A DNA stretch of 14,105 bases, taken from positions 1 through 14,105 of the forward strand of contig JBGOUJ010000138.1 of the NCBI GenBank assembly GCA_041477005.1, read 5' to 3'. Made by a program: the position numbers and the translations under genes. The notes beneath the pieces were generated by a model that saw only the letters and a list, made by a program, of their open reading frames with translations, ran no database searches and had not been told where the DNA came from. Shown here one piece after another: positions 7,235 through 14,105 of the stretch; positions within the stretch are counted from its first letter, which is position 1; each line of letters starts with the position of its first letter. The DNA is from JBGOUJ01 sp041477005. GTDB taxonomy: Bacteria > Acidobacteriota > Terriglobia > Bryobacterales > JACQDG01.

Positions 7235-7353
7235 ACGTCCTGCAACTCTGGCGAAGGCTTGCCGGCACGTTCCACGTCGCGGCAGCCTCGCGACGGTTTA
7301 GCGGCGGCTGTCGGGCTGGGATCTGCCCCCGCCCCTCGGTGACGTGGACTCGC

Positions 7354-8940
7354 TCACGCTTTCCGCGTGGCCGAGAAGCGGGCCGTCCCGTACTCGCCGA
7401 GTTCGACCGTGCCCGACATCTGTTTGCCGTCGAAGGTCCCCTTGTAGGTGTAGTGCAGCGACGCTCCCTCGATCCGGCCACCGCTGCTGAACTCGACCTT
7501 GTTGCCATCGATATGGCCCTTCAGCGGACCCTTCACGAGCCGGCCGGTGTACTGGCCGCTGATGTTGTTGCCTTTCGGATCGAGATAGAAGGTGTGGCGC
7601 ACCGAGCCCACACTGAACCGCAAATCGGCCTCCCACAATCCCGCGACGTCACCCGCCGGCGCGGCGTACTGCGGTTTCGGACGTGGTCCCGGCGCCTTGC
7701 TGAGGATCTCGTACAGCCGGTCGGCCACGAGCTTGTACTCTCCGGGCCACATCGCCGCGGGACGCAGCAACATCTCGCTGGCCTCATTACCTTCGCTGAG
7801 GCCGGCGTGGGTCATGATGCGGGGCTCGCCTTCGAGCAGCATCTTGCCGATCTCGCCGGCCGTGAGGCCGATCTTCTTCGGATCCCAAACGACTCTCATC
7901 GTCGGGTAGTATTGCTTGTCTTTCGGCTCAATGATCTCGCCCGAAGCGCCGGGGACCTTCGACACCGTGTCGGCGATGTAGTGGAACCAGGAACGCCACT
8001 CGGCGTCCTCGGCGTCACGGTCGCGCTTGCCGCTGCGCAGCAGCTCGACGGCTTTCACCAAGCCGATCACTTCTTCCTTGCTCACCTTGAGAGCACGCGC
8101 AAAGGCGTGGTGCGGGGCGCTGTTCATGAACGCGGCGGCGACGAGATCCTTGCGGCCCAGCAACATGCCGGCCGTCTGCGGCCCCCTGAGGATCTTGCCG
8201 CCGGAGTAGGCGATCAGATCTACGCCGCGGGAGAGATACGGATTCGGCACCAGCGGCAGACGGTCGGCGCAATCCATCGCGACAGGAACACCGCGCTTAT
8301 GAGCGGCGGCGACGTACTGCTCCAAAGTAAACGGATTGCCTTCACCGGCGAGGTTGATCTGCCCGGTGGCCATCGCGGTCCGCGGGCTGAAAGCTCCTTC
8401 GAGGTCTTCCATCGTCTGGACCTCGATCATCTTGACGCCCGTGCTGCGGACGGCGTGGTCGTAGATGCTGCGCGACCAGCGCGGGACGACGACTTCGCCC
8501 TTGATGCCGGTCGTATCGGGAAGCTGCTGCATTTTTTCCGGATCGCCCCCGGCGACACAAGCCAGCGTGGCGCAAGTCATGGCGCCGGCCGCCCCCGAGC
8601 TGACCATGGCGGCCTCCACCTGAAGCAATTGAGCCAGACGCTGGCCGGCGCCTTCCATCAGCTCGTCGAGATTAACGGGGTAATACCCCGCGTTGCCCAT
8701 CGTCTCGATCACTTCGGGCAACATCGCCGACCCACCGTTGATGGTGTAAGTGGATGTGCAGTTGATGAACGGCTTAACGCCGAACATCGAGTACACTTCC
8801 GGTCCGGCCGCGCGGACGGGAAGGCGGGCGGCGGCGAGAGCCGACCGCGGGCCTAATAGACTGGCAATGCCGGCAATCGCACCGGCGCGAAACATCTCAC
8901 GGCGGTTCAGAACGGCCGATTTCGACTTGTTCGATTTCAT
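7354..8940 (-). CDS. Tat-exported SelA-like PLP-dependent enzyme with C-terminal beta-rich domain
   Basis: This 528-residue protein has a twin-arginine leader (LNRREMFRAG at 11-20, hydrophobic to about 36, likely cut after ALA). A fold-type I PLP domain related to selenocysteine synthase (SelA) and class V aminotransferases follows. D223 (AMDCADRLP) should bind the pyridine nitrogen and K249 (SGGKILRG) should form the Schiff base. VSSGAAGAMTCATLA near residue 90 is the cofactor phosphate-binding region. The last ~95 residues (from VAGLWEADLRF) are a beta-rich, lipocalin-like or calycin-like domain with TFYLDPKGNNISGQYTG. The true substrate is unknown; a lyase or transaminase role outside the cytoplasm is inferred. 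The ATG at 8940 is chosen because AGGAGG (8950-8955) lies 9 nt upstream, the Tat leader begins there, and the promoter lies inside the longer open frame to 8997. It appears monocistronic. Confidence 0.9.
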   Translation of the reverse strand: MKSNKSKSAVLNRREMFRAGAIAGIASLLGPRSALAAARLPVRAAGPEVYSMFGVKPFINCTSTYTINGGSAMLPEVIETMGNAGYYPVNLDELMEGAGQRLAQLLQVEAAMVSSGAAGAMTCATLACVAGGDPEKMQQLPDTTGIKGEVVVPRWSRSIYDHAVRSTGVKMIEVQTMEDLEGAFSPRTAMATGQINLAGEGNPFTLEQYVAAAHKRGVPVAMDCADRLPLVPNPYLSRGVDLIAYSGGKILRGPQTAGMLLGRKDLVAAAFMNSAPHHAFARALKVSKEEVIGLVKAVELLRSGKRDRDAEDAEWRSWFHYIADTVSKVPGASGEIIEPKDKQYYPTMRVVWDPKKIGLTAGEIGKMLLEGEPRIMTHAGLSEGNEASEMLLRPAAMWPGEYKLVADRLYEILSKAPGPRPKPQYAAPAGDVAGLWEADLRFSVGSVRHTFYLDPKGNNISGQYTGRLVKGPLKGHIDGNKVEFSSGGRIEGASLHYTYKGTFDGKQMSGTVELGEYGTARFSATRKA

Positions 8941-8949
8941 GACGCGAAG

Positions 8950-8973
8950 CCTCCTGTGCCGTTCACTATAGCA
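8950..8973 (-). promoter_or_regulatory. Extended -10 promoter and ribosome site of the PLP-enzyme gene
   Basis: On the minus strand TGCTATAGT (8973-8965) matches an extended -10 element (TGnTATAAT) with one mismatch. No good -35 box lies 17 bp upstream, as is common for extended -10 promoters. Transcription would begin near 8958, leaving a short leader that contains AGGAGG at 8955-8950 and a 9-nt spacer before ATG 8940. Confidence 0.5.
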
Positions 8974-9120
8974 CGCCCGCCATTCTTCCCGCGCCATCGT
9001 GTATCCCGCTCGCGAAGGGTCACCGAATGGGGCTAGTCATTTTGCCGGGATGAGCGTTACCGGCCAATCTTTGCCTGTCTCTGGGGTGCGTCGAGTTTGC
9101 GCGCTTGGAGAAGCAGATGC

Positions 9121-9619
9121 TTATACAACCAGGAGTCGATGGAATCGGTTCGCGTTACCGATGCTTGTCAACGCTTCGAATACGAGATCGCCGAACTTGT
9201 AGGCATCGGTCATATAGGACTGACTCTTTGCCTTGTCCATAAATCTGCGGACGAGTTCCTTTTCGTCGGCGCTCGTTATCTGCAGAAACCGCTCGTATTG
9301 CGCCAGAAGCTCGCTTAGCGTGTTGTAACTCCGGGATCTCTAGTTCGCGAGTGACCTCGATGAGGTCTGCCTTGATACAGATTTCGTCAAGACGCTTGAG
9401 AAGGCTCCCTTCCTTGCCATCCGATCCCGGTTTCCCATCTCCCTTCCCCACGATAAAGAGATCCAAATCGCTGTGCCGGCCGGCCTCGCATCGTCCAAAG
9501 GACCCAGTTGCATAAACGCACGCTTTGCCTTCGGCGAGAGCCTCAGCGGCTTTCAGGCGCTCCTGGAGTTTGGCGATTCGTGCGGTCGTTTGAGACCGGC
9601 GATCAACGAGTTCGCCCAC
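9121..9619 (-). pseudogene. Nucleotidyltransferase gene, frameshifted and probably internally deleted
   Basis: The 5' part, from GTG at 9619 with GGAAGG 6 nt upstream, encodes a MNT/ANT-type nucleotidyltransferase. It has an N-terminal helix (RIAKLQERLKAAEALAEG), then YATGSFGRCEAGRHSDLDLF at residues 36-55, holding the GS motif and the D-x-D metal ligands D51 and D53. After E97 (LEIPE, near 9329-9331) the frame gives meaningless sequence. In the frame shifted by one base, a sensible C-terminus appears: LLAQYERFLQITSADEKELV, then RRFMDKAKSQSYMTDAYKFG, DLVFEALTSIG and NRFHRLLVV, ending at TAA 9121-9123. The total of 499 bases is not a multiple of three. From memory, relatives carry a long middle section between these halves, so a deletion joined them out of frame. 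The 5' end overlaps the exonuclease stop by 17 bp, showing an old operon. The product is probably inactive, or active only as the truncated N-terminal domain. Confidence 0.78.
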
Positions 9620-10268
9620 GACGGCCCTTCCACTCGAACACATTCGCGAATATCTCGGCCTGTGCAATCGCGTCGTCGCTGGCGTGGTGCGTATGTGGGT
9701 GCATGGAGCGCAGCGAGGGATCAATCCGCGAACGGCCGGCTTCGGAGATGGGGATGGCGGCTTTGACAGCGAGAGCGGTCTTGATATCGAAGCATCTGGA
9801 GTAGTCGAATGGCGATCCCTCAGCACAGAAGCGAATGAAGTACCAATACAGCCACGTCCAATCGAAACTGAGCGGATAGGCGACCAATACCGGCTGGGCC
9901 GGGCCGGCGCTGCGGTTGACCCAGCGGCACGCCTCGGTCATCGCTCCCTCTGGAGCCTCTCCTTCCAGAACAAGACGTCGTCGATCAAGGCCGTTGATGC
10001 GCAGGGCTTCGGGGTCGAAGTTCTCGGAGATTGGTCTCAGCTCCTTATAGAACGTGTGGTCGTAACTCTCGGGTCGCTGGAAGTGGATGCCATCGAACGA
10101 ACCCGCATAGACAATGGCGAAGGAGAGGATGGAAAACGGTCCAGGGATTGGTCCGTCCGTCTCAACGTCGGCAGAAAAATACGCATCCCCTTTGGTCTTC
10201 AAACGTTGCCTCTGATTCTTGATCTCCAAAGGGCCCAAGTCAAGCTTGTCGTGGAGCGTCGAATCCAT
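9603..10268 (-). CDS. DEDDh 3'-5' exonuclease family protein
   Basis: This 221-residue protein has the exonuclease motifs of the RNase T/DnaQ superfamily. D34 and E36 lie in FSADVETDGP, D136 in LSFDWTWLYW, and H194 and D199 in THHASDDAIAQAE (the H-x-A-x-x-D motif). All five DEDDh residues are present, so the enzyme should be an active Mg-dependent exonuclease, on DNA or RNA. The substrate is not known. There is no signal peptide, so it acts in the cytoplasm. The ATG at 10268 has only a weak AGGA close by. A TTG at 10202 (before KTKGDAYF), preceded by AGAGG, is a good alternative start that would drop the first 22 residues, which lie before the conserved domain. Its 3' end overlaps the nucleotidyltransferase by 17 bp, so the two were translated together. 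The base composition is less GC-rich than the genes on either side, hinting at transfer. Confidence 0.85.
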   Translation of the reverse strand: MDSTLHDKLDLGPLEIKNQRQRLKTKGDAYFSADVETDGPIPGPFSILSFAIVYAGSFDGIHFQRPESYDHTFYKELRPISENFDPEALRINGLDRRRLVLEGEAPEGAMTEACRWVNRSAGPAQPVLVAYPLSFDWTWLYWYFIRFCAEGSPFDYSRCFDIKTALAVKAAIPISEAGRSRIDPSLRSMHPHTHHASDDAIAQAEIFANVFEWKGRRGRTR

Positions 10269-10599
10269 GATCCTAATGGTACCAGCGTCTCGCCAGGAAA
10301 GGCCTGTGAATCTCTCGGTTCGATTCGACCGTCAGGGCGACCCGTCTTGCACTCTGCACGCCAGCCCTTTCCAGCAGTGCCGTCTTCGAAACTGACCGAC
10401 TACCCCGCTCCCTGCGGTCGCGGGCTCAGAAAACGGGCGCCCGGAGTTTGACGCCACTTACCGAGGCGCGACGGCGGGGAGCGGTCACGAGAACCGGGCT
10501 TCCCCGGAATCCCTAAGGACCCCGCCGGTCGCTTCGGCATCATCGGAGAAGACGATTTGATAACATAGTCGGACGACAATCAAGCGCCAGGAGGACCTC
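10269..10599. other. Divergent intergenic region, no gene seen
   Basis: These 331 bp separate two diverging genes. I find no protein gene and no tRNA. GGTTCGATTCGACC near 10318-10330 looks like a T-loop, but no paired arms surround it. There are two small GC hairpins: CCCGC/GCGGG at 10404-10408 and 10420-10424 (11-nt loop), and CCGGG/CCCGG at 10494-10498 and 10503-10507 (4-nt loop). Neither has a T-tract. The promoter of the rightward gene should lie near 10540-10575, where TTGATAACATAGT is the only AT-rich stretch, but no clear -35/-10 pair can be named. Confidence 0.6.
10589..10594 (+). promoter_or_regulatory. Ribosome binding site that fixes a TTG start
   Basis: AGGAGG lies 5 nt upstream of TTG 10600-10602. 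This, together with the signal peptide that begins there, decides the non-ATG start of the RidA-like gene. Confidence 0.8.
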
Positions 10600-11826
10600 T
10601 TGCGAAATTGGATTCTCATCGTTGCAGGTTTGACGGTTGCGACAACCGTCTGTTCGTCGCAGCCCCATGCGGCGCCGGACAGCCGGTACCAGGTCGGCCG
10701 GAAGTTCATTTATCCGGAGGCGTTCCAGACGGGCAAACCGTACACTCCCGGTGTGCTGGTCGGGGACACGCTCTACATCTCCGGACAGGTCGACAGGCAT
10801 CCGCAAACAGGCGCACAACCCAAAGGCATAGCGGAGCAGACACGCCTGGCCATGACAAACATGGGGCACGTGCTGCGCGCGGCCGGCATGGACTACGGAA
10901 ACGTCGTTTCGTGCCACGTCCAGCTTGCCGACATGGGTCAGTACAAGGAGATGAACGAGGTCTACGGCAGCTTCTTCGGACCCGATCATTACCCCGCGCG
11001 CACCACGCTCGAGTTCCCCAAACTGCCGGGAGGAGCGAACATTGAAGTCACCTGTATCGCCTACGCCGACAAGTCGAAGATTGCCCTCGTGGTTCCGCCC
11101 GCGGAAGCGATTCCGGCCGCTAGGGGTCCGTACCGGCCCGGCGTCTGGGCGGGCGACACTCTGTACGTCTCCGGCAGCGGCGGCCGCAAACCGAAGACCG
11201 ACGAGCTCGATGCCACGATCGAAGGCCAGACGAAGCAGACGATGGAAAACATCGGCCAGGTCCTCGCCGCCGCCGGCCTGGGACACAAGGACGCGGTCTT
11301 TACGAACGTCTACTTCCTCGATCCCGACGGATATAAAGGCGCCACTTACGGCAAGCTCAACTCCGTGTACAAGGATTTCTTCCGGCTTGGCACGGCGCCC
11401 AGCCGGGCCAGTTTTTGTGTGTCGAAGCTTCCGGGGACGATCAGTGTGGAGATCACCTTTATCGCCACCCGCGATCGCGCGAACAAAGGCCGGGTTGTCC
11501 CGGACTCCGCCGGACCGAGCCCGACCTCTTCCAACGGCGGCGTGCTCGACCGGGATACGCTGTACACGTCCGGGAAGTCCGGTTCCGGCGCAACCGTCGA
11601 GGCGCAGATGCGGGATTCGTTGGAGAGCATCCGCGGCACCCTGAAGCTGGCGGGGATGACCCTGGAACACGTCGTGGACGCCCATGTCTATCTGAAGGAC
11701 ATCGGCCAGATGGATGCCATGAACGCGGTCTTCAAGGAGTACTTCCCCAAGAATCCGCCCGCGCGCAACACAGTCCAGGTGGTCCAGCAGCAACTGGAAC
11801 AAGTGCAGGTGGTCGCGGTCAGATAG
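10600..11826 (+). CDS. Secreted protein with three tandem RidA (YjgF/YER057c/UK114) domains
   Basis: This 408-residue protein starts at TTG, set by AGGAGG. It has a Sec signal (hydrophobic residues 4-17; cleavage probably after HA at 24). Three Rid-like domains follow at about 45-157, 177-290 and 313-407. Each shows the family pattern: GDTLYISGQ / GDTLYVSGS / RDTLYTSGK, then a helix ending MGHVLRAAGM / IGQVLAAAGL / IRGTLKLAGM, then the carboxylate-binding Arg (R134, R269, R389). In E. coli RidA the key pair is R105 and E120, 15 apart. Domains 1 and 2 keep it (R134/E149 and R269/E284). Domain 3 has V404 at that spot and no nearby acid. Classic RidA hydrolyses enamine/imine intermediates in the cytoplasm as a trimer. 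One chain of three domains could fold as a pseudotrimer, here outside the cytoplasm. The substrate is unknown. Confidence 0.9.
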   Translation: MRNWILIVAGLTVATTVCSSQPHAAPDSRYQVGRKFIYPEAFQTGKPYTPGVLVGDTLYISGQVDRHPQTGAQPKGIAEQTRLAMTNMGHVLRAAGMDYGNVVSCHVQLADMGQYKEMNEVYGSFFGPDHYPARTTLEFPKLPGGANIEVTCIAYADKSKIALVVPPAEAIPAARGPYRPGVWAGDTLYVSGSGGRKPKTDELDATIEGQTKQTMENIGQVLAAAGLGHKDAVFTNVYFLDPDGYKGATYGKLNSVYKDFFRLGTAPSRASFCVSKLPGTISVEITFIATRDRANKGRVVPDSAGPSPTSSNGGVLDRDTLYTSGKSGSGATVEAQMRDSLESIRGTLKLAGMTLEHVVDAHVYLKDIGQMDAMNAVFKEYFPKNPPARNTVQVVQQQLEQVQVVAVR

Positions 11827-11841
11827 CACGGTCAGATAGCA
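11816..11841 (+). repeat. 13-bp tandem duplication across the stop codon
   Basis: CGGTCAGATAGCA occurs at 11816-11828 and again, perfectly, at 11829-11841. The first copy holds the last codons and the TAG stop (11824-11826) of the RidA-like gene. The second copy falls in the untranslated tail. It looks like a recent slippage duplication with no effect on the protein. Confidence 0.9.
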
Positions 11842-11858
11842 ATGGAATCACTCGACGC

Positions 11859-11883
11859 GCGGCGAATAGCCGCCGGGCGTTTT
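11859..11883 (+). terminator. Weak terminator-like hairpin after the RidA-like gene
   Basis: GCGGC (11859-11863) and GCCGC (11869-11873) flank GAATA. Five bases further on comes a GTTTT run (11879-11883). The stem is only 5 bp and the T-run is short and displaced, so termination would be inefficient. Readthrough into the esterase-like gene, which starts 52 bp later, is quite possible. Confidence 0.25.
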
Positions 11884-11934
11884 CACGCGCAGGGCCCGGC
11901 CGCTCGCGTCCGTCGCCGCGGCACGACAAGGATC

Positions 11935-14105
11935 ATGAGAAATTTGCTTTGCACTTTTCTGGGGCTGTGCCTGGTTTCGCTGCTGCCGGTTCGAGCGCAA
12001 TCGCCCGGCGACCTTCCAGGCACCGCTCACTGGGACTTTCCTCCAGACATCGTCACCGAGCAGTACATCGAGCTGCGCCGTTACTTCGAAGCCCGCATTG
12101 ATGAGGCCGCCAAACAGCGCAGCCGCTTCTGGCAGGGCGCCAACTGGAACCAGACCGTTGAGCAGAACCGCGATGAGCTGCGCCGCATGATTGGAGCGGT
12201 GGAGCAGTTCCTGCCCCCGGAACCCAAGACCAATCAGGTCGCATCGACCTCCGCCTTCAAGTACTCCCTCATTGAGTGGCCCGTCTTGCGCCTCGGCAAC
12301 GTCGGTTCCACCGCCGGATCATCCGGCGCGCTCGTCAAGGAGTACGGTGTTCTGCTGGAGTCCAACCGGCCGGGCAAGCACCCAGCCGTGGTCGCGATTC
12401 CCGACGCTGACCTGTCAGCCGCCGATATCGCCGGCCTGACGCAGCGGCTGCCGCAGCGGGAACAGTATGCCCGCAGCCTGGCCGTGAACGGATACGTGGT
12501 TCTGGTCCCCTTCTTCACCCAGAGGCGTGCCTTCAGCCAGCCGTGGACGGAGGACCGCGACTGGCTCGTCCGCCTCGCCTACCAGGTAGGCCGCCACCTG
12601 ATCGGCAGCGAGGTGCAGCAGGTCTCCTCGGCGGTGGACTTCCTAAGCAAACTCCCGCAGGTCGATCCCGAGCGAATCGGCGTCGTCGGATCCGGCCAGG
12701 GCGGTCTTACGGCGCTCTACGCCGCCGCCCTCGACACCCGTCTCAAAGCGGCTCTCGCCGCCAACTACTTCGACCGGCGCGACCGCGCCTTCGACGAGCC
12801 CGAAGACCGCATCCTCTGGAAACACCTCGAACGTTTCGGCGACGCCGAGATCGCCGCCATGATCGCCCCGCGCGCGCTGGTGATCGACCGCGGCGGCCCG
12901 GGCGCCGAAGCCGAATTCCTGCGCGCCCGCCCGTTCTTCGAAAAGGCCAAGGCTGCCGGCGCCATCCGCTACAGCAGGGAGCGCGATCAGCAACACGGGC
13001 CGAGCACGTCGGCCATCGAGTTGTTCGACGAAGCGCTGCATCCCGACGTTCACTGGTCCATCGCTTCAGCCCAGGCGCCCGCTGATGCCGAGCCTTTTTT
13101 TGCCATCGCCAACGCCCAGTTTTCCCAATGGCAGGCGCGCTACCGCAACCTCGCGATGGAGGCCTACGCCGCCCGTGACCAGCGCTGGCAGCCCGACACA
13201 AGTTCTCCCGACAACTACCAGCGCTGGAGCAAGGAAAAGTACGATCTCTTTCTCGATACCGTGGGCCGCTATCCCCAGGCGACCGGAGCCCTGGAGGCGA
13301 AGAGCGTCAAGCTCTACGATGAGCCCGAGTTCAACGGTTACCGTCTTTCGGTGCGTGTCTACGACGGGGTTCACGCCTACGGCATCCTGCTGGTCCCGAA
13401 GACCATCAAGCCCGGCGAGCGCCGCCCTGTTGTCTTCACGCAACACGGCTTCGGCGGCAAGCCCGAGGACGCTCTCGGAGTGGTGGAGAACCCGCGCGCT
13501 GATTCGACGTATTCGAAATTTGGCCGTGAACTCGCGCGGCGAGGCTACATCGTTTTTGCGCCCATGATCTCGGCGCAGACCACCGAAGACCGCAATTCGC
13601 TGGTGCGGCGGGCCCACCTGGTGGGCCTCACTCCCGTCGGAATAGAGATCAAGAAGGCCGGCCGCGTTCTCGATTACCTGGAGACGCTGCCCTTCGTCGA
13701 TAAGGAGCGTTTCGCGTTCTACGGCCTCTCCTACGGCGGGTTCACTGCCCTTTGGACCGGCCCCGCCGAGCCGCGTTTCAAGGCCGTAGTCTGCAGCGGC
13801 TATTTCAACGACTGGAACATCAAGACTACGGATCTCACCGAAGGCACGTCGTTCCTCTTTTACAAAGACACGTTCGACATGTTCAATTTCGATATCCTGC
13901 ACAAGTTCAATCACTCCGACCTGGCGTTGCTTGTACCGCCGCGCGCCTTCCTGATCGAGATCGGTTCCAGGGATGCCATTGAGATTGAGCCGCGCCGCTT
14001 CGTCGATGTCGAGTTGGCGCGAGTGACCGAGCTTTACCGCAAGCTGGGCATTCCCGAAAAGGGCCGCGTCGCCCGTTTCGACGGCCCTCACAAGGTCGAC
14101 GGCGC
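11935..14105 (+). CDS. Exported protein with two tandem alpha/beta-hydrolase domains (cut by right edge)
   Basis: The ATG at 11935 opens a frame that runs off the window after 723 codons. A Sec signal covers residues 1-21 (hydrophobic 4-17, likely cut after VRA). AAGGA close to the ATG is a weak ribosome site. Two hydrolase domains of the acetylxylan-esterase/dienelactone-hydrolase type follow. In the second (about 420-723) the elbow GLSYGG gives S599, D680 (GSRDAIEIE) is the likely acid, and H719 (DGPHKVDG) is the likely base. In the first (about 105-360) the aligned elbow is GSGQGG, so glycine 254 replaces the nucleophile, although the fold pattern (PERIGVVGSGQGGLTALYAA) is retained. Similar C-terminal halves (IAPRALVID versus VPPRAFLIE) support an internal duplication. 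The role is probably secreted ester hydrolysis, possibly of plant polysaccharide acetyl esters. The substrate is inference. The gene may be read through from the RidA-like gene 108 bp upstream. Confidence 0.87.
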   Translation, partial: MRNLLCTFLGLCLVSLLPVRAQSPGDLPGTAHWDFPPDIVTEQYIELRRYFEARIDEAAKQRSRFWQGANWNQTVEQNRDELRRMIGAVEQFLPPEPKTNQVASTSAFKYSLIEWPVLRLGNVGSTAGSSGALVKEYGVLLESNRPGKHPAVVAIPDADLSAADIAGLTQRLPQREQYARSLAVNGYVVLVPFFTQRRAFSQPWTEDRDWLVRLAYQVGRHLIGSEVQQVSSAVDFLSKLPQVDPERIGVVGSGQGGLTALYAAALDTRLKAALAANYFDRRDRAFDEPEDRILWKHLERFGDAEIAAMIAPRALVIDRGGPGAEAEFLRARPFFEKAKAAGAIRYSRERDQQHGPSTSAIELFDEALHPDVHWSIASAQAPADAEPFFAIANAQFSQWQARYRNLAMEAYAARDQRWQPDTSSPDNYQRWSKEKYDLFLDTVGRYPQATGALEAKSVKLYDEPEFNGYRLSVRVYDGVHAYGILLVPKTIKPGERRPVVFTQHGFGGKPEDALGVVENPRADSTYSKFGRELARRGYIVFAPMISAQTTEDRNSLVRRAHLVGLTPVGIEIKKAGRVLDYLETLPFVDKERFAFYGLSYGGFTALWTGPAEPRFKAVVCSGYFNDWNIKTTDLTEGTSFLFYKDTFDMFNFDILHKFNHSDLALLVPPRAFLIEIGSRDAIEIEPRRFVDVELARVTELYRKLGIPEKGRVARFDGPHKVDG

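Larger units (their letters stand above)
7054..7353. other. Intergenic region with palindrome and hairpins, no gene seen
   Basis: This 300-bp gap lies between the stop of the PLP enzyme and the start of the 139-residue protein. I see no credible gene on either strand. It holds the 28-bp palindrome at 7169-7196 and the short hairpin at 7219-7234. It also holds a second TTGCACC half-site at 7142-7148, within GGCGTTGCACCGCC, 42 bp from the equivalent half-site in the palindrome. The stretch 7100-7140 is relatively AT-rich and could contain the promoter of the leftward 139-residue/sigma transcript, but no convincing -35/-10 pair stands out. Confidence 0.7.

Noticed and set aside
7231..8856. 541-codon plus-strand open frame opposite the PLP enzyme
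   Set aside because: The minus strand carries the Tat leader, the PLP lysine, the promoter and the ribosome site. The plus frame shows no recognisable protein.
8941..8997. Longer start for the PLP enzyme at 8997
   Set aside because: The added 19 residues would place the Tat leader inside the protein. The -10 element and ribosome site both lie within that stretch, so ATG 8940 is the start.
10310..10340. Possible tRNA T-arm (GGTTCGATTC)
   Set aside because: The flanking bases do not pair as a T-stem, and no acceptor, D or anticodon arms are found around it.
10540..11829. Minus-strand open frame opposite the RidA-like gene
   Set aside because: The plus strand has three RidA domains, a signal peptide and AGGAGG. 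The antisense frame has no such support.

Overview
The window is GC-rich, densely coded DNA from a chromosome that looks like Acidobacteriota, most likely the Solibacter/Bryobacter type. This assignment is inference. It rests on the mix of a planctomycete-type cytochrome c protein (PSCyt1/DUF1549/DUF1553) with a DUF1501 partner, a DUF3604 protein, a secreted SelA-like PLP enzyme, and several exported proteins with Sec or Tat signals. There is no phage, transposase, CRISPR array, rRNA or tRNA.

Left block, minus strand, transcribed from about 7050 down to 1. A conserved 139-residue unknown protein (6634-7053) is followed by an ECF-type sigma factor (5744-6574), an exported beta-propeller/DUF3604 protein (2865-5684), an exported cytochrome c/DUF1549/DUF1553 protein (82-2844), and the start of a Tat-exported DUF1501 protein (1-92, cut by the window edge). 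The gaps are 59, 59 and 20 bp, and the last two genes overlap by 11 bp, so one operon or two closely coupled ones are plausible. The sigma factor heads a run of exported proteins, which suggests, without proving, that it regulates them. An 18-bp tandem repeat fills most of the gap before the sigma gene. A perfect 28-bp palindrome (7169-7196) lies upstream of the whole block.

Middle block, minus strand. A Tat-exported, SelA-like PLP-dependent enzyme with a C-terminal beta-rich domain (7354-8940) has its own extended -10 promoter and ribosome binding site. To its right is a visibly less GC-rich pair: a DEDDh exonuclease (9603-10268) overlapping a nucleotidyltransferase gene (9121-9619). The nucleotidyltransferase is frameshifted and probably lost its middle part.

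Right block, plus strand. A 331-bp divergent intergenic region (10269-10599) leads into a secreted protein with three tandem RidA-like domains (10600-11826, TTG start). An exported protein with two alpha/beta-hydrolase domains follows (11935 to the right edge). Its first domain has glycine where the catalytic serine should be, and the second has an apparently complete triad.

No single complete new system is proven here. The points most worth following are the exported PLP enzyme, the palindrome and repeat-leader architecture around the sigma factor, the decaying exonuclease/nucleotidyltransferase pair, and the two multidomain secreted enzymes in which one domain has lost a catalytic residue.
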